Origin: Podarcis raffonei
Lineage: Eukaryota; Chordata; Lepidosauria; Squamata; Lacertidae
Length of the DNA: 64,000 nucleotides
Direction of reading: 5' to 3'
NCBI RefSeq assembly: GCF_027172205.1
Contig: NC_070604.1
Span: 74,189,023-74,253,022, forward strand
Under the pieces are notes generated by a model. It saw only the letters and a list, made by a program, of their open reading frames with translations, had not been told where the DNA came from and made no database searches. The translations under genes were made by a program, and so were the position numbers. Within the stretch, counting starts at the first letter, position 1. The number at the start of each line of letters is the position of its first letter. Positions 31,659 to 64,000 of the stretch are shown here, piece by piece.

Positions 31659-31795
31659 CAGGCATAGGCAAACTTGGCCCTCCAGATGTTTTGGGACTAC
31701 AACTCCCACCATCCCTAGCTAACAGGACCAGTGGTCAGGGATGATGGGAGTTGTAGTCCCAAAAACATGTGGAGGGCCGAGTTTGCCTATGCCTG
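31659..31795 (+). mobile_element. Non-autonomous hAT MITE
   Basis: Same 136-bp family as the copy at 10990: CAGGCATAGGC to GCCTATGCCTG. Flanks GGACAGAG and GGTCACAG agree at six of eight positions. Confidence 0.82.
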
Positions 31796-31997
31796 GGTCA
31801 CAGTTTTTACCTTCACATCTCCATATATGGAGAGCTTCCTGCATCCATTTCGTTTTCATAGCCTGGATATATATTTTTTAATCATCTCCTAGAACTGGAG
31901 AGAAGGAACCTTAGATAAACAGCAAAGGAAGTCTATAGCTAAAGCCCACATTTATCTTAATTGGATCACGTCCACTGCATGGCTTGTATTCCATGTA

Positions 31998-32347
31998 AAA
32001 GGTAAAGGGACGCATACCATTAGGTCCAGTCGTGGCCGACTCTGGGGTTGCGGCGCTCATCTTGCTTTATTGGCCAAGGGAGCCGGCGTACAGCTTCCGG
32101 GTCATGTGGCCAGCATGACTAAGCCACTTCTGGCAAACCAGAGTAGTGCACGAAAACACCGTTTACCTTCCTGCCAGAGTGGTACCTATTTATCTACTTG
32201 CACTTTGACGTGCTTTCAAACTGCTAGGTGGGCAGGAGCAGGGACCGAGCAACGGGAGCTCACCCTGTTGCGGGGATTCGAACCGCCGACCTTCTGATCG
32301 GCAAGTCCTAGGCTCTGTGGTTTAACTCACAGCGCCACCCGCGTCCC
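31998..32347 (-). repeat. Sauria SINE, full length, minus strand
   Basis: Reverse-strand copy from AAAGGTAAAGGGACGC to CGCCACCCGCGTCCC. Target duplications TGTATTCCATGTA and TGTATTCAATGTA (one mismatch) flank it. Confidence 0.95.
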
Positions 32348-32616
32348 TGTGTATTCAATGTAGCACTAAGCAAATTGTTCTGTCAACACAAGCATTTCTC
32401 ACGTGAGAGAGATTTCCACTCTCTACTCCCCCTATGCTGCCCCTAAATCTGTTCTGGGCATTCCCCTCAATCCTCTGGAGCAAATTTGGGGATGGTGTGG
32501 GGCACACACAGCAGGAAGAGAGGAAGGAAGTCCCATTGCACAAGTAATTTTTGCATTAGCACAATTATTCCGTTGAATATTGCCCCATACATTTAAAGCA
32601 CATTTATACTACTTGA

Positions 32617-32974
32617 GGGACGTGGGTGGCACTGTGGGTTAAACCACAGAGCCTAGGACTTGCCGATCAGAAGGTTGGCGGTTCAAATCCCCACAACGGG
32701 GTGAGCTCCTGTTGCTCGGTCCCTGCTCCTGCCAACCTCGCAGTTCGAAAGCTCATCAAAGTATAAGTAGATAAATAGGTACCGCTCCTGCGGGAAGGTA
32801 AACAGCGTTTCCGTGCGCTGCTCTGGTTCGCCAGAAGTGGCTTAGTCATGGTGGCCACATAACCCGGAAGCTGTACGCTGGCTCCCTCGGCCATTAAAGC
32901 GAGATGAGCGCCACAACTCCAGAGTCGGTCACGGCTGGACCTAATGGTCAGGGGTCCCTTTACCCCTTAACCTT
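32617..32974 (+). repeat. Sauria SINE, full length
   Basis: Starts GGGACGTGGGTGGCACTGTG and ends AACCTT. The perfect target duplication TACTACTTGA is at 32607-32616 and 32975-32984. It lies in inverted orientation to the copy 270 bp away. Confidence 0.95.
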
Positions 32975-33001
32975 TACTACTTGAACATTCACAGTGTCCC
33001 C

Positions 33002-33075
33002 CAAAGAATCATGGGAACTGTAGTTTACCCTTAATAGAACTACAATTTCCTGGATTCTTTGAGGGCAGTCGTGTG
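33002..33075. repeat. Foldback MITE core
   Basis: CAAAGAATCATGGGAACTGT pairs with ACAATTTCCTGGATTCTTTG. A related block is at 42266-42340. Confidence 0.55.
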
Positions 33076-35374
33076 CTTTAAGTGCATGCTGTAGATATGA
33101 CTGGTGGGCTTGGTGAATAGGGGCTCTTTTGTTTTAAATACCTATATCCAAATATTGTACATTCTATAACACAAAGATCATGAGATTCAAAAGTGTCAAT
33201 ATTTTACATTATGAGATGGTCTGATACTCTATCATCTACTGTCTGTCTTTCTTTAGTTGTGTGTTTTACATGTAACTTGTGGTCCCAGATGGAGATGTGC
33301 TTCAAGAGCGACATCCATTATGTGCAGTGGTACCTGGTTATGCATCTGCGTCCACATCAGATGTTTGCATGGAGATATTCACTATTGGCCTAGGGCTACT
33401 AAAGAGTGAATGACTCAAAGTGAAAGGAAATGTGACTGAATGTGGAAAAAATGAATGAGTATACTTGAAGGACTTCAGTACAAATCACTAAACATGACCA
33501 GTGCTCACAATTTAACAAAGAGTCAGATCAACAACTAAGGTACAATAGGTTTTATTTTTATTTCATTATAAATAGAGATGTACAGATGAAGGCCAATACT
33601 GAGGTTCCTTCCCAGGAGCCTGTCACAGTAAACTCTTGCCCATTTGAACCCACAGTTAACTTTTTCTGCCAGCATCCTTCAACATAGACATGTGGACTTC
33701 TGAAGACCAATTCAGACAACTTCACACCATTCACCCAGCAGCTGAAGCCGGCAGCTGTAGAAGCAGCAACAGTAGACACAGCACACAGAAAACAGGATTA
33801 AGAAGCGTCCCTAAATGCAATTGTGTCTAACAAGGTACAAAGTCCCAAATGATCATTGTGCTATAAAAAATATTACACTTCATAAAACCAAGTTTGTTTT
33901 TTTAAAAAAGTTACTCTGGTACATATAATAAATGTCTGTACACTGCAGCCCCTTTCAAACATGAAACGTTGAAGCATGGACATTTCAAACCAAACAGTTC
34001 ACAAACATGGAGGTGGAGTTGGTAAATAAAATACTGCACCGCTATCTAGAAAAGCTATTCCATAACCACAAACCACAAAATGAACCGTTTACAGCTCCAT
34101 AACTTCATGTGTGGGGCAAGGAGGAGGAAAATGGAAAAGGTGGCGGCAAAGATAGAGAGAAATGGGATGCCCTGCCCATTTTTGGTTCTGCCCCTACCCA
34201 CCCCTGGCACATTGTCCCCAACAGATTTCCCCTGAGGAAATGTGGCCTCTGACAAAAAAAAGGTTCCTCACTTAGGTTCCTTAGACTCATAAAGTGTCCA
34301 GTCGTTTCCTGCAGATCAGGTTTTGCACCTGTTTGATGGGTTCAATCTTTAAGGCATTGCACAAGTCTATTTCACAGGAGAGTGCAAAGGTAATGTGCCT
34401 AACATGCAGAACCTCTGGATCACCTGCTACAACTACTATAGTGGCTTTAGTGATTTCAGCTTTTTAGTCTTCCTGGGTAAAGTATTTCTCTGAATCATGA
34501 CGCACCCTTTCATCCCTGACCAGCTCTTCAAAACCCTCAGGGGAAGATGTTCTGAAGAACTGGATCTATGTTCCCACCAGTTTGTTTTCATGATTTCATG
34601 AACAGCATTAGAGAGCACGGGAGCAAACCAAATATTTGGCTTCAAACAGCCTTTGAGAGAGAAAACCAAAAAGGCAGCCTTCCTGATATGACAGTTCTTC
34701 TGTGTAGGGTTTTGTCAAAACAAGCCTCAACCATTCCTCTTAGTCTTACTTTCTTTGACACTGATCCCAGAGTGGTGTGTGTGTTTGCCCTCTCATGAGG
34801 TGCAGGCTGCGGATTCTGTGGTTATTTCAGCTGCCCTATACAAGCAACTAGCAACTAGAAGGTGCTGGGGAGTCTATTATTAAACCAGGTGAATCATGGT
34901 CTTGGAAACCCTGTGGCACTAGGAGTACTGCTGAGAATTAATATACTGATGGTTTCTCTGCACAGGTTCCAGATGACTAGTACACCACTGTCTCTGGGTG
35001 TTTTGGACTGCATTAGCACCAACCAGTGATCTTTACAAAGCCAAGCAATTATTTGCACCTGAACAGCACATATGCAAGACAAGTGAAAGCCACTGGTTGT
35101 TTCATTCGGCCTGAATTTGCAGTGTGTCTATATTCTGAGGAAGAAGCAAACTGTATTAATCAAAGACAAAACCCACAGCTCCATATCTGTGCTTGAAACA
35201 ATTGTAACATTAGGAGACTTTTTAGTGTGTCTGAGCACCTGAGAACAGAGGGATTCAGTCACCTCAAATAGCAAGTGGCCTCATGGTGTTACGCAATGAC
35301 ACAAGCAGTTCTATGCAATTCTCACTTCATACACACACACATGGGTTTACAAGGGCATTTTCCAAGGTGAAACA

Positions 35375-35524
35375 TAGAAACATAGAATTGTATAGTTGGA
35401 AGAGACCATGAGGGCCATCTAGTCCAACCCCCTGCAATGCAGGAATGTTTTGCCCAACGTGGGGCTCAAACCCACAACCCTGAGATTAAGAATCTTATGC
35501 TTTACGGGCTGAGCTATCCTGCAT
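35375..35524 (-). repeat. tRNA-Lys-type SINE with CR1/L2-like tail
   Basis: On the minus strand the head reads GGATAGCTCAGCCCGTAAAG, then ATTCTTAATCTCAGGGT and GAGCCCCACGTTGGGC, which follows tRNA-Lys through both promoter boxes. The tail GGGGTTGGACTAGATGGCC to CAATTCTATG is LINE-derived. Confidence 0.85.
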
Positions 35525-35568
35525 GAGAAACTTAATTCAGATATATGGTAGCAATGGCAGTTGGAAAA

Positions 35569-35750
35569 TAGGAAGCTGCCTTATACTGGATCAGCTCACT
35601 AACTGGGTCCATCTAAGTCAATATTGACTGGCAGTGGCTCTCCAGGGTTAAAGACAGGGGCCCTTTCCAGACCTACCTGGAAATGACAGGGAAGGAACCC
35701 AGCATCTTTTTGCATGCAAAGCATGTGCTCTTCCATTAAGCTATTGTCCT
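35569..35750 (-). repeat. tRNA-Ala-type SINE
   Basis: On the minus strand it carries GCTTAATGGAAGAGCACATG, then TTTGCATGCAAAAAG and a long tail with CCTGGAGAGCCACTGCCAG. The anticodon arm TTTGCATGC resembles tRNA-Ala(UGC). Old and diverged. Confidence 0.72.
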
Positions 35751-35998
35751 TTTCTGCAACAGGAGTACCAGTGAAGTGCATTAGATGAAACACAGATTTG
35801 GAAATGACTGAAAAAGCACATCAGATGCAATGCTTTTCTAAATCCAATGGGACGAGAGAGTACAAGGTATTATAAAATTAATCTGTGGCACATAATATAT
35901 TCCACTGGGAAAAAGTACCCAAGCACCATGATTCTGTGAAGGAGCAACATGCAATTTCAGTTATTTCTAAATGTGTGCATTGCATATAATGCACATTA

Positions 35999-36112
35999 CA
36001 GTTGTACCTTGGATCCCAAGGTACAATCGGAAGCTGTGCCTTGGTTTCCGAATGTTTTGGAAGTCGAATGGACTTCCAGAATGGATTCCATTCGACTTCC
36101 GAGGTATGACTG
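35999..36112. mobile_element. TA-flanked MITE (CAGTTGTACCTTGG termini)
   Basis: A 114-bp element with inverted ends CAGTTGTACCT and AGGTATGACTG, flanked by TA. Inside is a second dyad around ATGGACTTCCAGAATGGATT. Same family as 43105-43341. Confidence 0.75.
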
Positions 36113-36504
36113 TACAGTACTTATACTCCTACTGCCATTATCACCATAGATGTGAATCATCACCATGAAGACTCTACAAGTGGGATGCAACATCTCCTGT
36201 GGTATCTATGGGTAGAAAGGGCAATATTTACACACAGTCAGCAGTCACTTATGGACTGGACTAATATACCCTTGGTTGAGTAGGGTTATGATATCAGTAA
36301 GTCCAAGAAGTAGTGAAATTGCACTCTGATTGTTAGGAAATAGCCAAGGCTCTTGATGATTTTGGATGCACTGGGCTCTTCTATTTAAAGGAGCAAGCAA
36401 GGGCAAAAGTGAACACAACAGAAAAACAGGTCCACATGTTCAAGATTTCAAAAATCTACAATACACCTATCACCTGTCAAGCCTGAGCCAAAACCTTCAT
36501 TTTA

Positions 36505-38532
36505 TGGAGTTTCACAGCATTGTTTTATTCTAAAAGTCACACTTCAAGAACAGCTTCTCTGCTGCCGTCCTGTGTGCGCAGCACATAGAAATGAAACATT
36601 AAATATAATTTAAAAATTAAGGACAAAATAGAATAAAATAAATTACATGACGTTTTGTCACACAGAAACAGACCCTAAGGAGCACATTACAGTAGCTAAT
36701 GCAACAAATCTGTTCTCTTGCATCTGCAGGCACAATTGACACCAATCTCCCAAGCTATGTTTAGTATTGGTACGGCTTCACCACTCAGCAAAATAGATGT
36801 AATCTATAGGACGGCGTTTCCGTGTGCTGCTCTGGTTCCCCGGAAGCGGCTTAGTCATGCTGGCCACATGACCTGGAAGCTGTCTGCAGACAAACGGCAG
36901 CTCCCTCGGCCTATAGAGCAAGATGAGCACGCAACCTCAGAGTCGTCCGCGACTGGACCTAATGGCCAGGGGTACCCTTACCTTTACCTTTATAGGATAC
37001 AATATTCTGTCTTCATGTTCCTCCCCACCCCCCATAAGAGGAAACAAGAGACAATGTAGCATGCTGGTTTTTCTTGCAAAATTTTGAAAGGGGGCGAAAT
37101 CCATTATAAAAATGCAAGTCAAGTAAAGTGCTTAAAATAATGGCAGCAATACAACTCAGAATCATAAAGCTGCTAAACCCAATATTTCAAAGGGCTTAAA
37201 CATGCTTAAGTCTGTTTTGGGTTGTGGCCAATGAGTGCAATCCAGAGTAATTGACCAACATAGCACTTGCCACTGATGTCAGTGGGAGGTGGAGCATGTC
37301 CATTCTTGTCAATCACTTTATGCACAACACAATCCAATACAGTCAGGGAATGTTAGTCCAACATCACAGTTACACCTGTTTCCACTGATGTTAGAAAAAT
37401 ATTGTAGATTTTTTCTCACTGAAATTTCTCCACTGACAGTTTCTTTCGCTTCTGCTTGTAAGAGAGTAGGTTATTTTGTCATGTAGCTAATCATGTGGCA
37501 TTATGAGCCATTATTTTAAATGGAACAGGCAAACAAAAGATCACCATCTCCATAATAAAAGTAGGAGAGTTTGTAACACAGCATAGCATACTTAGAAAGC
37601 ACTATTATTGCATTCATTCATCCACACAGAGGGAGACTAGGTCTTGCCTACTTCCCCACCAAAACCTCCACACACTCAAAGTTCTATTTGCACAGAACCT
37701 CCACATATAGGCCTATGATGCCATAAGGTCCTGTATCCATGATCCATACCCTCAATTTATCCAAGCATAGATAGTTGATTAATTAATTAATTAATATAAG
37801 AATGGATGTCCAGAGCAAATGAGGTCCTTGAATGTGTGGCTATCAGCATCAGTGGGTGCAACCACGATCTCTCCCCTCCCCCATGCATTATTTGCTGTAC
37901 AGACCAAACACATGAAGGGTGCTTTTTGAGAAGTACAGCAAGGTCTACTCAGCCAGCTCTTCTTTCTTCATGTTAAATACCGTTCTTAGTAGGCCATTGA
38001 TTTCACAGCATCACATGCCTCTTCCTTTCACATTCAGCTCTTTGGAGATGAACTCTGCTGCAGCTGATAATGGGTAGCAGGATCAATTGCTAGCTGCGAC
38101 AATTCACCATGACACAAATGCTGGTAGAATTGACCCCTAAAACCAAAGCGACTTGTTTCTCTACTGAAAATTGCTTACAAAAAGTGGTCTTACATAGCAT
38201 CTAAAAGATCCCAAAAATAACATTTGGAGAAAATGAGAATAGGATCTTAGCAGTATACACTTAAATAAGAAGCAGTACAGCAGTTGAAAAATTGGCACAT
38301 GACATCTTTGAGTACCTGCTAACTCAGGATCTTGGCATTAACTTAAAAAACAAAAGCAACAAAAGGAATCGGAAAGCAAAGGATATCTTTGCCTTATGCT
38401 GGAGTTCTGCTAATTTTAGCAATTTATGTGCCAATAGTCCAAAGTCCTGCAAAATTAGCAATACAGATCAGCCTCTCTGAGCAACATGCGGCTCATGTTT
38501 TCCCTTTTTAAACCAGGCATTCTTTGGGACCA
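36505..38532 (-). other. RPS6KA2: RPS6KA2 3' untranslated region (inferred)
   Basis: After the TAG stop the first canonical AATAAA on the minus strand is at 36524-36529, giving about 2.0 kb of UTR that would include the truncated Sauria SINE. A longer form ending near 33540 is possible. Confidence 0.5.
36811..36990 (+). repeat. Sauria SINE, 5'-truncated
   Basis: Only the 3' half, from GGCGTTTCCGTGTGCTGCTC to CCTTTACCTT. Short TATAGG duplications at 36805-36810 and 36991-36996 suggest insertion as a truncated copy, in the likely downstream flank or UTR of RPS6KA2. Confidence 0.88.
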
Positions 38533-62028
<23,496 letters not shown>

Positions 62029-64000
62029 CTGCCAAAGCAATGAAAGAGAGATAATAAAGAGGATGTAAAATGAACATCATTTCTAATAAAGAGGACCTTC
62101 TCACTGTCTCCCCAACCCCAGCAAGAGATCTGTGGCTGGTACGGGCAAGAGAGGCGGCTTTCTGGTTGTGGTTCCAAAACTACAAAATAGGCTTTCAAGT
62201 AAGGTTTGTTTGGTCCCGTCTTTGCCTCCTTTTATGTGAGCACTTAAATTCCAGTGGGTTTCTTCTTCTTCTTCTTTAGTTGGGGCCGCCCAATGATGGA
62301 TTTTATTGCTGCTGTTCCATGGTTGCTATTTGAGGCATCAATTGTGCTAAGTTGGACTCAGAGGAACTGTGAAACAATGCATGTCCCAAGGGGCTCTCAC
62401 CAACACAAATAGTATACAGCATTTATTTTCAGCTGTAGTACTGTACACCAGAGTTTAAAAATAACAATAATAGTAGTAGTAGTAAGAGGAACAGAATCAT
62501 TCTGCCCTCACCTTCTGTTTCCTGCTAACGTAATTGACCCCTTCACTGTCAATAACTTCTTATGCTTTAAGTTAGTGCTTTACCACTTATGTAGTGCTGA
62601 ACAGCAACATCTAATCAAAGTAATTCCTGGAAAGACTACTAGTTAAAATTCTATAGGCGGACTTGAAAAGAACAAATGGTTTTCTGTAGAAGCTGTAGTT
62701 AAATAAGTGGGCAGAGAAAGAATCACACTGGCAGGCCAAAAACGCAAATACTTTTATGAAGCGTACGTCGCCTACGCACTCAAAGCAAGCATTTCAACCA
62801 CATCATCAATCTTCCTTTATTTAACCATCTTCTGAATGTTCATTGTCAGAATCTGACCCCAGTGCTACCTGTAACAAGTGTGAATGATCATATGAAACAT
62901 TTTCCAGTGCAATGGCTGAGGCAGAGACTTACAGGATCCAGCTCCAGAGACCAACTGCTGGTGCAAGGGACAACGTCCTCTCGCATCACTGATGGGACCC
63001 AAGTCCAGCCTCAGCCAGTTATGGAACACTCTGCACTGTATCTAAAGGACCCCTGGAAGGGAACTGAATCTACTATGTGGAAGCAATGCAGGACCTGAGA
63101 GGATACTTGGTGGCTTTGTATATGGAAATACATGACAGATGCACAATGCCCTTTTTTTTTTTAGATCGATCTATGGTGGTGATTATAGCAGCAGGAGCAT
63201 TTGCCCGGCACTTTCAAGTATTGAAAGCACTTCACATGCATTAGCTAGTTGTAAGTCTTGTAACACCCCTATAAGGTGAGTTTTATTATCCTACATAGGA
63301 AAGGGGGAAGGATGAAGGGTAAGAGAGTTTGCCTTGCCTAAGGCCATCTAAGTTCATGGTCAAGGCAAGATTCAAACTGGGGCGTCTTACGATTGCACTA
63401 TATTGCACTTTTGTAGTTATATTTCTTTTGTAATATGTAATATGCTGTTTGGGGGCCTTTGGGTACAAAAAGGTATATAAATATACCTATACAATACTGT
63501 TAGTATGGGGGGCCAGGAAGGAATCTACATGAGCCTTAAATTCCATTGGAATATTTTCTACGTGTATCTCACTGTTTGATTAAGTTGATAAACATTCCTA
63601 GGGGGAAACACTGGGTGAATGCCTTTAAAAAGAATGAAGACATAGGCCAAGATTATGGACAGCATTAAGGATAGCTCCGTGGGATCAGTCCATCCAAGGC
63701 CAACCTAACTGCAAAGGAATATCTTTTTACTCCAGTCTTCAGGGTGACATCTCAGAAATTTAAGCTTCCTTTCATGGCCTGTAGCAGCTGACATGCGTGC
63801 ATCATGAGGGGGAAAAAACTTTTACCTTAAAGATTATATTAGTATTTGTAGCAGCTCCAGCAAAGAAAAACAAAATCTGAGAGTTTCCTTCCTCCTCAGC
63901 TACATATCAATAGAAATGCAAGACCTATAGCTCAGCCAGATGGCATTCACATCAGGCTGCCAAGAATCCTGTTAACAACTGCCTGTTAGAACTCTACTGG
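62029..64000 (-). other. RPS6KA2: RPS6KA2 intron running off the right edge
   Basis: No further exon is recognised up to the end of the window. A MIR relic lies at 63194-63405. Confidence 0.6.
63194..63405 (-). repeat. MIR (CORE-SINE) relic
   Basis: On the plus strand AAGCACTTCACATGCATTAG, then AACACCCCTATAAGGTGAG and TTATTATCC, then TTGCCTTGCCTAAGGCCATC and ATTCAAACTGGGGCG follow the reverse complement of the MIR consensus in order. Old, as expected for MIR. Confidence 0.72.

Larger units (their letters stand above)
29091..36500. other. MPC1-RPS6KA2 intergenic region
   Basis: SINE-rich: Sauria copies at 29602-29853, 31998-32347 and 32617-32974, plus a tRNA-Lys-type and a tRNA-Ala-type SINE at 35375-35750. 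MITEs lie at 30170-30229, 31659-31795, 33002-33075 and 35999-36112. Another minus-strand AATAAA near 33552 is an alternative end for RPS6KA2. No host exon is recognised. Confidence 0.55.

Overview
The window is vertebrate nuclear DNA, most probably from a squamate reptile, and probably a lizard. The evidence is spliced host genes in large introns, CpG-island promoters, six Sauria-type tRNA SINEs, a Bov-B (RTE) LINE 3' end, L1, CR1 and L2 relics, and many hAT and TA-flanked MITEs. I cannot fix the species; a lacertid-like lizard is only a guess.

Four host genes lie on the minus strand, in the order PRR18 - SFT2D1 - MPC1 - RPS6KA2 from low to high coordinate. This is the order and orientation known from human 6q27. 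PRR18 (1083-1883) is an intronless 266-residue proline-rich protein inside a CpG island. SFT2D1 (4222-15159, eight coding exons, 160 aa) is a four-pass Golgi/endosome membrane protein. MPC1 (20061-28652, five coding exons, 106 aa) is a subunit of the mitochondrial pyruvate carrier. RPS6KA2 (38533-62028, eleven 3'-terminal coding exons, 428 residues) encodes RSK3; its amino-terminal half lies beyond the right edge. I assembled all exons by hand from splice sites and reading phase. All four genes close with correct phase to a stop codon.

The genes are neighbours, not an operon. RSK3 is a cytosolic/nuclear ERK-activated kinase, MPC1 imports pyruvate into the mitochondrial matrix, SFT2D1 is a trafficking protein, and PRR18 has no known biochemical activity. 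Promoters of MPC1 (CCAAT boxes, CRE-like site) and SFT2D1 (ETS-like sites) are CpG-rich and housekeeping-like.

The rest is intron and intergenic DNA with transposable elements. The best findings are: a 4-nucleotide microexon needed to join MPC1 exon 1 to its next exon in frame; a perfect 84-bp-arm palindrome near the left edge carrying a hammerhead-ribozyme-like core, probably from a Penelope-like element; a hAT MITE inserted into the A box of a tRNA-Ile-type SINE with a perfect 8-bp target duplication; and a TA-flanked MITE that has captured a GC-rich array of three 119-bp repeats. I saw no new multigene system, no real tRNA or rRNA gene and no CRISPR array.
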